Assembly: GCF_900101845.1 (NCBI RefSeq)
Contig: NZ_FNAM01000011.1
Location: 95,882-134,363, forward strand
DNA length: 38,482 nt
From: Sporomusa acidovorans
GTDB lineage: Bacteria > Bacillota > Negativicutes > Sporomusales > Sporomusaceae
Direction: 5' to 3'
Shown: positions 27,526 through 36,365 of the stretch, one piece after another
Numbering within the stretch: position 1 is the first letter of the stretch
How the letters are laid out: the number at the start of each line of letters is the position of its first letter
Translations under genes and position numbers: made by a program
Notes under the pieces: generated by a model
Seen by the model: the letters and a program-made list of their open reading frames with translations, nothing else
What the model was told of the DNA's origin: nothing
The model's database searches: none

Positions 27526-27855
27526 TCAATCCCCTGCGCCGGGAGCCTCCTGCGTACTCCAACAGCATTTTATCATATCCACCCGGCCATCAGCGGTGAA
27601 TACGACTCCTTCTGCCTCAAGCATATCCCGCTGCACATCTTTTCCACCGAAAGCGAAGCCGGTAGTGAGCCGGCCATCCTTAAAAACCACTCTGTGACAA
27701 GGTAATTTCGCGTGGTGTGGACTGTTATGCAGTGCATAGCCAACCGCGCGCGAAGCTCTCCAGCTTCCGGTCATATAGGCGATTTGACCGTAAGATGCAA
27801 CCTTTCCTTCCGGTATTTGACGAACAATTTCATAAACTCTGTCGTTAAAACCCAT
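27526..27855 (-). CDS. MGMT-family alkyltransferase (DNA repair)
   Basis: Small protein (109 aa) comprising only the C-terminal, DNA-binding half of O6-alkylguanine-DNA alkyltransferase. It has GKVASYGQIAYMTG, the Arg-finger region SWRASRAVGYALHNSP and the acceptor motif LPCHRVV with C53. The cysteine distinguishes it from Trp-containing ATL proteins, so it may still transfer alkyl groups. It has a strong ribosome site (GGAGGTGG). It stands alone, next to a mobile element. Confidence 0.88.
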   Translation of the reverse strand: MGFNDRVYEIVRQIPEGKVASYGQIAYMTGSWRASRAVGYALHNSPHHAKLPCHRVVFKDGRLTTGFAFGGKDVQRDMLEAEGVVFTADGRVDMIKCCWSTQEAPGAGD

Positions 27856-27874
27856 AAAGCCACCTCCTTCGCGC

Positions 27875-28793
27875 GCAAGCAGGGACGGTTCTCAACTTGC
27901 TATTCACTATTCTTTAGTATACGGCTTACCCTAGATTCACTGATTCCTCCAAAAAGCTGGCCAATCTGTTTTAACGTAATCGACGAATTTTTTCTTATCT
28001 CTTTGATAATCTCATTCCTTTGTCCTATGTTTTCGTTAAGTTCTTCAAAAGAAATGGCTTTATTAATTAAAATACAATTTAGCCATTCTTCGGCTTGGGC
28101 CATATTAAAAATATTAGTACCGTGCTGCTGCCTATTTCCTGTAAGTAAATCATCTTCTACGTCCATGATTATTAAGTCAAGCTCATCTTCCGAAACATAC
28201 TCTGTATATTTTCTTATGGCAGAGTTTCTCGATTTCGAAAGAATACCTAAAATTCTACTACTGTCTATTATTTTATTGTGATCTTTGACTTTTTCTAAAT
28301 AAACAGCATAACTGCTCCACTGATAATCTTCAGCTTTTTTAACCATTCCTGCTTTAACTGGATTATTGTGGATATACTTACTAACTTGTAACAAATACTG
28401 ATCACTGTTAATTAACTCACTTTTAAATCGATCTTGAAAAAGATGGCCTGTCCGTTGATATGTACGGTTAAAATAATATGCATAGCTAATATTAACACTT
28501 TTTAATATTTGCGATATATCATTGCCATTGTCATTAATCAACATATGTATATGGTTGTCCATCAGACAATATGCTTCTAATATGAAATTATATTTCACTT
28601 TCACCCGCGCTAGAGTATCTAGAAATCTCAATCTATCATCGTCAGATAAAAAAAGACTTTTCCGTTCATTTCCGCGCTGTATAACATGGTATGTACTAAA
28701 TTCACCTTTTTCTCTTGCTTGTCTTGGCATTTTTTTCACCCAATTTTATCTTAACCCCAATCAATAGGTAAGTCAAGAACCGTCCCTTCTTGC
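27875..28793 (-). mobile_element. REP-type transposase unit with 24-bp inverted ends
   Basis: The left end (27875-27898) and right end (28770-28793) are inverted copies matching at 21 of 24 positions; both contain GGGACGGTTCT. They enclose the Y1 transposase gene. Y1-type (HUH) elements do not need such classical ends, so these may be hairpin or REP-like recognition sites. A decayed relative lies at 22655-22752. Confidence 0.7.
27900..28730 (-). CDS. REP-associated tyrosine (Y1) transposase
   Basis: HUH-superfamily single-strand transposase (276 aa). The HUH pair lies in LMDNHIHMLIN (residues 60 and 62), the nucleophilic tyrosine at about 119 in VSKYIHNNP, and the sequence around TGHLFQDRFKSELI is typical of the REP-associated family. 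After residue ~200 comes an added C-terminal part with a helix-turn-helix (ITLKQIGQLFGGISESRVSRILK). The start is taken as the ATG at 28730, six bases after GGGTG; a GTG at 28739 is the alternative. The intact HUH and Tyr imply activity. Confidence 0.88.
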   Translation of the reverse strand: MPRQAREKGEFSTYHVIQRGNERKSLFLSDDDRLRFLDTLARVKVKYNFILEAYCLMDNHIHMLINDNGNDISQILKSVNISYAYYFNRTYQRTGHLFQDRFKSELINSDQYLLQVSKYIHNNPVKAGMVKKAEDYQWSSYAVYLEKVKDHNKIIDSSRILGILSKSRNSAIRKYTEYVSEDELDLIIMDVEDDLLTGNRQQHGTNIFNMAQAEEWLNCILINKAISFEELNENIGQRNEIIKEIRKNSSITLKQIGQLFGGISESRVSRILKNSE

Positions 28794-28810
28794 CCGGATC
28801 AAATTAGTAA

Positions 28811-28846
28811 AAGAGGCCTCACTAATTAACTTTTGTGAGGCCTCTT
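28811..28846 (-). terminator. Terminator after the ABC importer operon
   Basis: AAGAGGCCTCAC (28811-28822) and its exact complement (28835-28846), 12-bp stem, followed on the minus strand by TTTTACTAATTT. A second, 7-bp hairpin lies nearer the stop (28911-28917 with 28930-28936). Together they probably end the importer transcript. Confidence 0.6.
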
Positions 28847-28997
28847 GGTCGCCATTGTTAATGATATAGTTGTCTGTGTCTGTATCATCGCTAACAGTAT
28901 TCATTTTGGATAAGCCGTACGGCCGTATTCGGCTTAGGGCTCAATAAATAGCAACTATCTTAAATAGTAAATACCACGGCGAAATCTTCGTCCCCTA

Positions 28998-30065
28998 TTA
29001 CTCTCCGGCATACCAGAAGGGACGTAACAAGCGCAGATTGCATGCCTCGCCCAATTCAGGGCCAGGATCGCGGCGTCCCTTCTGGACGCGCATTTCCTGA
29101 TCACCAATCTTGACCTGATAGTCAATAATTTCTCCTAAAAACGCTTTGCGGCTGAGAATGCCGCGCAGTCCTTGCTCGTCGCCCTCAGTTATAAAATCGA
29201 TCTCCGACGGACGGCTTGCCAGGGAAAGCACATCTTCCCCGCGCATGCTTTCCGGCGGCATCAGGCTTGCCGGCAGCGCTGCATGCTCCCCGCGCACAAA
29301 CGCCCTGCCGTCCTCCCAGACAATATCCAGAAAGTTAGAAAGGCCGATAAAACTGAAAACAAACTTATTAGCCGGCTGGTTGTAGACATTAAGTGGCGTA
29401 TCGATCTGTTGCACTACGCCTGATCTCATTACCAGTATGCGGTCCGAAAGGGCCATGGCCTCGGACTGGTCGTGCGTCACATATATGATGGAAAAGCCGT
29501 ACTTTCGCTGTAAATCCTTAATCTCAAACCGCATCTCCTCGCGTAAATGAGGGTCTAAGCTTGAAAGCGGCTCATCTAAGAGCATGACATCCGGATTGAT
29601 GGCCAGCGCCCGGGCCAGTGCCACCCGCTGTTTGCCGCCTCCCGAAAGATCTGCCGGACTGTCTTCCGCAACCTTCAAAAGATTTGTCGACCGCAGAGCG
29701 TCTTGCGTACGTTTCTCAACCTCAGCGGCAGGTAATTTGCGAATGCGCAGCGGAAAAGCAACATTCTCATAAACCGACAGATGCGGCCAGACCGCAAAAG
29801 CCTGAAAAACCATACCGAAATTACGTTTTTCCGGCGGCAGGTAAAAATTACGCTTAGGTGAGGAGATAAGACGATCCCCGACGTAAATCTCCCCTTCGCT
29901 CAAGTCCTCAAACCCCGCCACCATGCGAAGTGTTGTAGTCTTGCCGCAGCCGGACGGCCCCAGCATGGAGAAGCACTCCCCTTTGCCAATCTCCAGGTTC
30001 AGCGAATTGACGGCGGTAACGTCGCCGAATTTCTTGGTAACATTCACTAAGCGAACATAAGACAT
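28998..30065 (-). CDS. ABC transporter ATPase (Fe3+/organophosphate type), first copy
   Basis: FbpC/PotA-class ATPase (355 aa). Walker A GPSGCGKT lies at residues 36-43, the Q-loop in FQAFAVWPH, Walker B VMLLDEPLSSLDP, and the H-loop in VTHDQSEAM. The signature is LSGGGKQRV (140-148): the usual Gln of LSGGQ is Gly and the next Gln is Lys. A C-terminal TOBE-like regulatory domain (about 240-355) is present. The ATG at 30065 is preferred to the GTG at 30077, though the ribosome site is mediocre. It just precedes the operon end. Confidence 0.88.
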   Translation of the reverse strand: MSYVRLVNVTKKFGDVTAVNSLNLEIGKGECFSMLGPSGCGKTTTLRMVAGFEDLSEGEIYVGDRLISSPKRNFYLPPEKRNFGMVFQAFAVWPHLSVYENVAFPLRIRKLPAAEVEKRTQDALRSTNLLKVAEDSPADLSGGGKQRVALARALAINPDVMLLDEPLSSLDPHLREEMRFEIKDLQRKYGFSIIYVTHDQSEAMALSDRILVMRSGVVQQIDTPLNVYNQPANKFVFSFIGLSNFLDIVWEDGRAFVRGEHAALPASLMPPESMRGEDVLSLASRPSEIDFITEGDEQGLRGILSRKAFLGEIIDYQVKIGDQEMRVQKGRRDPGPELGEACNLRLLRPFWYAGE

Positions 30066-30069
30066 CCGT

Positions 30070-31761
30070 CTACGCACCTACCTTTCTTGTGAAACGGTTG
30101 ATCAGCGTCTGGCCTACAATGATGATGATTAATGCAACTCCGGCTAAGGCCGCCGAAACTACCGTTTCCCCGTCCTCATTCAGGGTGTATATCGCCACGC
30201 CGATGGTACGGGTGGTTGGCGCATAAAGCATGATGGAAACGGTCAATTCCCGCAACGAAGGGAGAAAAATCAGGAAAAAGGCCGCCAGCATACCGGGACG
30301 TACAAGGGGCAACACGATATCCTTAAGTGACTGCCACATGCTGGCGCCGCAGGAGCGAGCTGCTTCTACCAGGGAATCATGCACCTGTTCCAAAGCCGCG
30401 GAATTGGCTTTGAGCGAAAAGGCCATATAGCGCGCAATATAGGCGACTAAGATGATCCAGACTGTGTTATAGAGGTTGATGCCAAACTGGCCGCTCCAGG
30501 CAAGGATTACGCCAAGGGCGATTACCGAGCCGGGAACCGAGAAGGGCAGCATTCCCAAAAACTCTAAGATACGTTTGCCCCGCACTTTCATCTTAACAAT
30601 GACATAGGAAATCATGACGCCGGCAAACATCGTAATAACTGCCGCGCTCAAGCCCAGCGTAACGCTGTTCCAGATGGCATCCCTGGTCACATTATAGTCA
30701 AAGAGGATGTATTTATAGTTAGCAAGTGAAAGATTATCCCAAGTGAAGGGCAGTCCATAGGTTTTCAGTCCCCCTACCAGGAAAATGACCGCTGTAGGCA
30801 GGACAATCGTAAAGGCAATGTAAATAAGGCAGAAAATAAGGAGCGGCACACGCAGGGCACGTAGTTTCAGTTCCATCGGCCGGAAGCTTTTTCCGCCGAT
30901 AATCTGATAATGCCCCTTGCCCAGTACCTTCCCCTGCAGCCAGATGATGAAGGCTGCCGTTATTACGAGTACAGTGGCAAGCACGGTACCTGTCCGTATC
31001 GCGTCAAAACTTCCCCCGCTCTGGTGAATACGCTCATAGATGAGGGTCGGTATATTAAATATTCCATTTTCTATGCCAAGCACAGCGACAGTGCCAAAGT
31101 GCGCCATTGAGTAAAGCATGATAAGCAGCGATCCTGAAAGGATACTTGGCAGCACTAGCGGAATTGTGATTTTTCTGGTGATAGTGAACAGCCCGGCCCC
31201 GGATATGCGGGCTGACTCCTCCAGTGTCGGGTCCATGCGTTCCAGCGCACCGCACACTTGTATGAAGACAAAGGGAAACAGATACATGACCTCGACGCCA
31301 CTAATGCCAATATAGCTGTAGATATTAAAGACAGGGCCGTCAAAACCAAAATGACTTATGAAAAACTTGTTAATGAACCCGGCATTGGGTGAAAGCAGCA
31401 TCTTCCAGGCAAGGGCACCGATAAATGACGGCAGCATGAACGGTACTAAGAACATGGCCTTCATAAAGCCCTTGTAGGGAAGGTCGGTACGCGTCACCAA
31501 CCAAGCGAAAAAAGTACCGACAATCGTACTGCCAATTGTAGTCATACTGGCGATAATAAGCGAATTTTTCAGTGCCTGATACGTCTCCGGTTCGGAAAGA
31601 ATCTTGACAACATCACTGGCATTGAATTTGCCGTCCACCCAGAACGCGTTGAAGAAAATCAACAGAACCGGCACAGCCACTACAATAACTAAAATAGCAA
31701 TAGAGAGAAACAGGATAACCTGCGCCACGCCAAAATTGCTTTTTGGGGTGATTGCACTCAT
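30070..31761 (-). CDS. ABC transporter permease, fused two-domain type
   Basis: Membrane permease (563 aa) made of two binding-protein-dependent transport domains in one chain, as in FbpB/AfuB. About 12 membrane helices are seen. Two EAA coupling motifs are visible (EESARISGAGLFTITRKITIPLVLPS and VEAARSCGASMWQSLKDIVLPLVRPG), each of which contacts one ATPase. Start ATG overlaps the stop of the preceding ATPase gene (ATGA), and its end almost touches the next. Either an ATPase homodimer or a mixed pair could dock. Confidence 0.92.
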   Translation of the reverse strand: MSAITPKSNFGVAQVILFLSIAILVIVVAVPVLLIFFNAFWVDGKFNASDVVKILSEPETYQALKNSLIIASMTTIGSTIVGTFFAWLVTRTDLPYKGFMKAMFLVPFMLPSFIGALAWKMLLSPNAGFINKFFISHFGFDGPVFNIYSYIGISGVEVMYLFPFVFIQVCGALERMDPTLEESARISGAGLFTITRKITIPLVLPSILSGSLLIMLYSMAHFGTVAVLGIENGIFNIPTLIYERIHQSGGSFDAIRTGTVLATVLVITAAFIIWLQGKVLGKGHYQIIGGKSFRPMELKLRALRVPLLIFCLIYIAFTIVLPTAVIFLVGGLKTYGLPFTWDNLSLANYKYILFDYNVTRDAIWNSVTLGLSAAVITMFAGVMISYVIVKMKVRGKRILEFLGMLPFSVPGSVIALGVILAWSGQFGINLYNTVWIILVAYIARYMAFSLKANSAALEQVHDSLVEAARSCGASMWQSLKDIVLPLVRPGMLAAFFLIFLPSLRELTVSIMLYAPTTRTIGVAIYTLNEDGETVVSAALAGVALIIIIVGQTLINRFTRKVGA

Positions 31762-32849
31762 TGTTTCGCCACCTCCGTCAGGCTTTCAGCATTGAACCAC
31801 AAGAGGTCCCGGAAACTGATCACGCAAATCTCCCCTTCTTTGAACATAAGCCCCTTGGAAATAGCCGCGTGCGTTTCTATGTTTGTGCGTAAATGCGCGC
31901 CGTCCACTTCAATAAGATAATCCATCATCGCTCCAAGAAAGTTGGCGCGCTTTATCGTGCCTCTAAGGCCTGTTCCCTGCCGGGCAACCCGTACGTCGGA
32001 GGGGCGAAAGCCAGCGACCCATTTGGGTGCATCCCCCTGGGGCGGCTCCCACGGAATGAGCTGCTCACCGTTCCCCACCAGATAGGCTTCCCCATCCCGC
32101 CGTACAGGGACAAAGTTCGCTATACCCATAAAATTGAAAACAAAAGAATCTGCCGGCCGTTCAAAAATCTCCCAAGGGTTGCCGGTTTGGCGTATCTTGC
32201 CCTCCTCGTCCATGATGGCAAGGCGGTCTGAGATAGCAAGAGCAATCTCTTGATCATGCGTAACATAGAGGACTGTTATATTCAGCTTACGCTGCAGCTC
32301 TTTGATCTCAAAACGCATTTCTTCGCGCAAATTGGCATCAAGGTTGGTCAGCGGCTCATCCAAAAGCATCACGGACGGATTGGCGACAAGCGCGCGGGCC
32401 AGAGCCACGCGCTGCTGCTGCCCGCCGGACAACTCCGACGGCAGACGGCGTTCCAGGCCGCTCATCCCAACCAGTTCTATAGTTTCCATTACACGGTCTT
32501 TCAGCTCGTTTTGAGGCCGCTTGGCAATTTTCAAAGGATAGCCGACATTGTCAAATACAGTCATGTGCGGCCATACTGCGTAATCCTGAAAGACTACGCC
32601 AAGCCCCCTGCGGTCGGGGGTAATATTTATGCCCTGCGCCGGATCGGAAACTACAGTATCATTAATCAATACTCTCCCGGCGTCAGGAACCTCAAACCCC
32701 GCAATCAGTCGCAGCAATACCGTTTTCCCGCACCCCGAAGGTCCCAGCAGGGTAAAGCACTCACCCCGCTCAATGGAGAGTGTGAGGTCTTTATGTACCT
32801 GATGTTTGCCGTAACTTTTCGCTACACCCTCTACCCGGATGATTTCCAT
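31758..32849 (-). CDS. ABC transporter ATPase (Fe3+/organophosphate type), second copy
   Basis: FbpC/PotA-class ATPase (363 aa), paralogous to the product of 28998-30065. Walker A GPSGCGKT at 36-43, canonical signature LSGGQQQRV at 140-148, Walker B VMLLDEPLTNLD, and VTHDQEIAL. The C-terminal TOBE part contains WVAGFRPSDVRV and RANFLGAMMDYLIEV. It is the first gene after a 238-bp gap following the binding protein, and is coupled to the permease by a 4-bp overlap. Confidence 0.92.
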   Translation of the reverse strand: MEIIRVEGVAKSYGKHQVHKDLTLSIERGECFTLLGPSGCGKTVLLRLIAGFEVPDAGRVLINDTVVSDPAQGINITPDRRGLGVVFQDYAVWPHMTVFDNVGYPLKIAKRPQNELKDRVMETIELVGMSGLERRLPSELSGGQQQRVALARALVANPSVMLLDEPLTNLDANLREEMRFEIKELQRKLNITVLYVTHDQEIALAISDRLAIMDEEGKIRQTGNPWEIFERPADSFVFNFMGIANFVPVRRDGEAYLVGNGEQLIPWEPPQGDAPKWVAGFRPSDVRVARQGTGLRGTIKRANFLGAMMDYLIEVDGAHLRTNIETHAAISKGLMFKEGEICVISFRDLLWFNAESLTEVAKQ

Positions 32850-32938
32850 ATTGTACCTCTCCTAATTATCAAACATTTTTCCCGTTATCCCAAGTTACCC
32901 GCATACCCATACCGGGCAGTTTGTAAAGCGCCCGATTA

Positions 32939-32988
32939 GCAAACCCGGCTAACGCCGAGTCTTAAGCGGGACGCTAGCCGCTGGTTGC
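32939..32988 (-). repeat. Long imperfect hairpin between binding protein and ATPase genes
   Basis: GCAAACC-CGGCTA (32939-32951) pairs with TAGCCG-CT-GGTTGC (32975-32988) with small bulges. No T-run follows on the minus strand, so a message-stability or processing role is more likely than termination. Confidence 0.45.
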
Positions 32989-33030
32989 ACGTATATCAAC
33001 AGAATTCAATTACAAATTCTGTTTGACTAA

Positions 33031-33059
33031 AACAGCGGAACGGAGCTATCCGTCCCGCT
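33031..33059 (-). terminator. Leaky terminator after the binding-protein gene
   Basis: AGCGGAACGG (33034-33043) and CCGTCCCGCT (33050-33059), 9 of 10 pairs, followed on the minus strand by GTTTTAG. It lies 29 bp after the stop. It could reduce transport-gene expression relative to the binding protein. Confidence 0.5.
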
Positions 33060-33087
33060 TTAGGTAACCAGGATGCTTTGCCTAAAA

Positions 33088-34116
33088 TTATTTTTTTACC
33101 TGTAATATTTCAGTAAACTTCTTTATCGTCGCTTCTTTAGAAGCCAAAGCCTCGTTATAGTTTATCTTGATGGCGCGTTTCAAAGCTTCAGCAGCCTCCG
33201 GCAGTTTGAATTTCTCCGGACTCTTCACATCCGGACGTACGGAAAGCGTACCCTCGGCAGCAATAAGCGCCTGAGCTTCCGGACCGAGAAGATAATCCAC
33301 AAATTTCTTAGCCGCATCTAGCTTGGTAGTCCCCTTAAATATTGCCACAGGGCTTGGAACAACTAAAAGTTCCGGTGGATAGTAGAGGGCAAGATGGGCA
33401 CCTTTTTTAATCTTATCGTTTGTTATGTAATCAACAGCAAGACTGGCAGCAAGTTCACCTGAGGCAGTGTCGTCTATGACCTGACCGGAACCTTTGCCTA
33501 TTCTGGCCTGGTTAGCGTGCAGCTTTTCGAAGAATTCCCAGCCGAACTGTTTTTCTAACAAAGCAACACTCATATAGGACGTTCCGGAAAGAGCGGGATC
33601 CGCTATGGCGAAAGCCCCTTTATATTCCGGCTTCAGAAGGTCAGACCACTGAGTAGGCGGCGTCTTGATTTTGTCAGTATTAATGGCTATACCGAGTGTT
33701 CCGAGCCGGGCCGTGGTAAAAGAACCGTCATAGTCTTCAAAAGGATTCACGATTTCATTTAGAAGCGGGGACTTGTATTGTTCCAGAATCCCCTCTTTCT
33801 TCATGCTGTAGAAATCGGGAACCTCGCTTGTCCAGATAATATCGGCCAGGATATGGCCGCTTTGCCGCTCTGCCGCGATTTTAGCCATAAGTTTGCCGGC
33901 GCCTGCCGACTGGTAATCTACCTCAATACCGGGGTTTTTCTTCTTGAACCCCTCCACGATCCCGCTGATGAGAGATTCCTTCATGGATGTATAAATAACA
34001 AGTTTCTTGCCATCGGCAGCGGGTGCATTTGCTTTTTTATCATTGCCGCCGCAGCCCGCGAACAGGGTGCTGCACAGCATGACAATGACCAGCAGAAGAA
34101 TGCTCTTTTTACTCAT
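33088..34116 (-). CDS. ABC transporter substrate-binding lipoprotein (FbpA/AfuA type)
   Basis: Solute-binding lipoprotein (342 aa). The signal peptide ends with lipobox LFAGC (C22). The mature part has LVIYTSMKESL, a YYPPELLVVPSPVAIFKGT hinge region and VDYLLGPEAQALIAAEG, typical of the Fe3+/2-aminoethylphosphonate/organophosphate branch. Family labels of Fe(III) are frequent here, but AfuA of Actinobacillus binds hexose phosphates, so substrate is open. The start follows AAGGAGGAA. It is first in the importer operon, after the regulator genes. Confidence 0.88.
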   Translation of the reverse strand: MSKKSILLLVIVMLCSTLFAGCGGNDKKANAPAADGKKLVIYTSMKESLISGIVEGFKKKNPGIEVDYQSAGAGKLMAKIAAERQSGHILADIIWTSEVPDFYSMKKEGILEQYKSPLLNEIVNPFEDYDGSFTTARLGTLGIAINTDKIKTPPTQWSDLLKPEYKGAFAIADPALSGTSYMSVALLEKQFGWEFFEKLHANQARIGKGSGQVIDDTASGELAASLAVDYITNDKIKKGAHLALYYPPELLVVPSPVAIFKGTTKLDAAKKFVDYLLGPEAQALIAAEGTLSVRPDVKSPEKFKLPEAAEALKRAIKINYNEALASKEATIKKFTEILQVKK

Positions 34117-34148
34117 TTTTCCTGTATTCCTCCTTGTGTTTAAAATGT

Positions 34149-34201
34149 AAAAAAAACAGCCTTTTATTGTGTTTTCTTAATTATCACACAATAAAAGGCT
34201 G
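34149..34201 (-). terminator. Strong terminator after the NarL-type regulator, with an embedded -10
   Basis: A 16-bp perfect stem (34157-34172 with 34186-34201), 13-nt loop, followed on the minus strand by T8 (34149-34156). It ends the sensor operon. Inside the loop and right arm the minus strand reads GATAAT (34180-34185), a possible -10 for the binding-protein gene 64 bp further on. Confidence 0.85.
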
Positions 34202-34208
34202 CCATGTA

Positions 34209-34271
34209 TCGGAAAAATTCCTCAACTTTCCGTCGGAAAAATCCCCTAATTTACTGTCGGAAAAATCCCCT
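34209..34271 (-). promoter_or_regulatory. Three direct repeats at 24-bp spacing (candidate regulator sites)
   Basis: On the plus strand TCGGAAAAATCCCCT begins at 34233 and 34257, and TCGGAAAAATTCCT at 34209: three copies exactly 24 bp apart. Each half-resembles a GGAA/TTCC dyad. They lie just downstream of the NarL-type regulator's stop and upstream of the binding-protein gene, so they are the natural candidates for that regulator's binding sites. Confidence 0.7.
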
Positions 34272-34278
34272 ACAAAAG

Positions 34279-34941
34279 CTATTCAGTCGACAATAAGCCG
34301 TACTTTAGGGCATAACTTACCAATTGACTCCTTTTGGTTGCTTTCAGTTTCTCCATGAGCCGTACCTTGTACGTATCCACGGTCTTTATGCTTAGCGCCA
34401 GTCTCTCCGCTACCTCGGCCAGCGAATATCCATGGGCCACAAGGCGCAAGACCTCCCGCTCCCTGGGGCTGAGCAGAACGTAAGGAGCCTTTTTATCAAT
34501 CGCTTCCTGCTCCCGGTTTAGTAAAACGTTTAGCAATACGTTGGAATCTTGCTGGCTGAGATAAATGCCGCCTGCCTGCACGGCCTCAATGGCTGTAAAC
34601 AAATCCGTGTCCGCTGCGCTTTTAGGCACGTAAGCAGAAGCACCTGCCTGCATGGCCCGTTTTATGTAATTCTCATCTTCGTGCATCGTTAATACAATCA
34701 CCTTGGCCTCAGGATAACGGCTTTTGATCTCCTTGAGACATTCAATTCCATCCATATTCGGCATCGATAGGTCAAGCAACAAAATATCCGGTTGCAGCTG
34801 CTCAAACAGTTGTATGGTCTGCTCACCGTCCGCCGCCTCTCCAACCACTTGCATACCCGGATTCCGCTGCAGCAGCAGTTTCAAACCAGAGCGAAGCAAT
34901 TTATGATCATCCGCCAATAGCACTTTCAGCTTTTGTTTCAT
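34279..34941 (-). CDS. NarL/LuxR-type response regulator
   Basis: Response regulator (220 aa). Receiver with acidic D11/D12 (LLADDHKLL), phospho-acceptor D57 (LLLDLSMPNMDG) and a switch lysine in VPKSAAD. The C-terminal LuxR domain reads LSPREREVLRLVAHGYSLAEVAERLALSIKTVDTYKVRLMEKL. Its ATG overlaps the kinase stop (ATGA), indicating co-translation. It probably activates the importer operon immediately downstream through the three direct repeats, by inference. Confidence 0.93.
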   Translation of the reverse strand: MKQKLKVLLADDHKLLRSGLKLLLQRNPGMQVVGEAADGEQTIQLFEQLQPDILLLDLSMPNMDGIECLKEIKSRYPEAKVIVLTMHEDENYIKRAMQAGASAYVPKSAADTDLFTAIEAVQAGGIYLSQQDSNVLLNVLLNREQEAIDKKAPYVLLSPREREVLRLVAHGYSLAEVAERLALSIKTVDTYKVRLMEKLKATKRSQLVSYALKYGLLSTE

Positions 34942-36365
34942 GATGATTCTCCTTTCCGTGGGTGGAATTGGGGAATTGCAATGAAGAGTTCCGTTCCGCC
35001 GTGGGAGGATTGTCTAATATCTAACCTGCCTTGAAGAAGCTCTACCCGTTCGCGCATTCCATATAAGCCAAGCCGATGTTCTTTCTGGGCCCGAATTAAA
35101 TCCCAATCAGAAATTCCTTTGCCATTGTCCGCTATAGTGACCATAATCTGGTCGGGCTGAAAGGTGATATCAATTGACACCGTGGTTGCGCCGGAGTGTT
35201 GCACAACATTATTCAGGCTTTCCTGAACAATCCGGTAAAGAGCAACGGCAATTTGGTCATCAACAAAAGTCTGCCGGCCTGCTGTGTTTAGGTCGATATC
35301 CAGACCATGGCGCATAGCAAATTTCTCGCTATAGCGTTCTATGGCAGCGACAAGACCGAGATCATCCAATGCAGGCGGTCTTAACTCAATTGCCAAATCG
35401 CGAACCTCTCGCAAAATACCGGCAGCGACGTCCCGCCCCAAAAGCAACGCATCTTTTTGTTCCTGGTTCGGCGCATCTTCCGCTAAGACCCGCATGGTCA
35501 GCATCAGCGAGGTCAGCGCCTGGCTGGTTTCATCATGCAACTCACGGGAAATCCGCTTGCGTTCGTCCTCCTGAGCGGTCATCAGCTTCGTAATCAACGT
35601 ATCACGCAGTTGTTCCTTGGCGCGCAGTTCGCCGAGCAGGACTTCCTTATCCGCGCTGGCCTTGATCAGACTGGCCGCCATTTCATTAAAAGCGCAGGCT
35701 AGCCTGCCAACCTCGCCCGTATCATGAATATTGGCCCGGACCTCAAGATTTCCCCGTGTGATCGATTCGGCCACTTCCGCCAGTTTGCGCAGCGGGTTAG
35801 TAATTAACGTCGATATCCTGCTGGATAAGAATACAGCCAATGCGCATATAACGAGGATTGTAAGCAATACGTCTCTGATATGCTGATGAATTGAGTTGCG
35901 CGTATACTCCTCGGTCATGCCGACTCGGACATAACCAACCGCACCATTTTCAATGGGAACAACAATATCATGGATAAGCCCCTCATCAGAGTTGAATACC
36001 GCTATATTCTGCTGCGTGAAATCAGGCATATCAGCCAGCAATCCTTTGGGTAAACCGCCGTGAAAGGTATGTGCCAGCAAACGCTTGTTACTATCTATGA
36101 TGAGAATATACCGCACATCTTCGCTGCTTGCTACCGTTTGAGCCGCCAACTCGTAAAGGTTGTAGCGATCTTCCATTAAAACATAATTCCCGCCGGCCAA
36201 GGCTACGTGGGTTGCAATTTCGACGCCACGCTTTTCCAGCTGCTTAGAAACAATATCATCAAAAGAACTCCAAACAATCAGGCCGGTGGCAAAACTAAGT
36301 AGTGCAATGATAAATAGTGCCATTGCCAATATCCGGTAGTAAATAGAAAGCCGTGACAGCATCAT
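34938..36365 (-). CDS. NarX-like membrane histidine kinase
   Basis: Sensor kinase (475 aa). Membrane helices at about 11-33 and 164-186 enclose a ~130-residue external domain (residues 34-163) of the double-Cache/PAS size. HAMP is at about 184-236, and a HisKA_3 dimerisation domain has H277 (ERKRISRELHDETSQAL). HATPase contains IVQESLNNVVQHSGA, DNGKG and LGLYGMRER. It overlaps the regulator gene by 4 bp and the upstream lipoprotein gene by 4 bp. Its partner sensor may be that PhnD-like lipoprotein. Confidence 0.93.
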   Translation of the reverse strand: MMLSRLSIYYRILAMALFIIALLSFATGLIVWSSFDDIVSKQLEKRGVEIATHVALAGGNYVLMEDRYNLYELAAQTVASSEDVRYILIIDSNKRLLAHTFHGGLPKGLLADMPDFTQQNIAVFNSDEGLIHDIVVPIENGAVGYVRVGMTEEYTRNSIHQHIRDVLLTILVICALAVFLSSRISTLITNPLRKLAEVAESITRGNLEVRANIHDTGEVGRLACAFNEMAASLIKASADKEVLLGELRAKEQLRDTLITKLMTAQEDERKRISRELHDETSQALTSLMLTMRVLAEDAPNQEQKDALLLGRDVAAGILREVRDLAIELRPPALDDLGLVAAIERYSEKFAMRHGLDIDLNTAGRQTFVDDQIAVALYRIVQESLNNVVQHSGATTVSIDITFQPDQIMVTIADNGKGISDWDLIRAQKEHRLGLYGMRERVELLQGRLDIRQSSHGGTELFIAIPQFHPRKGESS

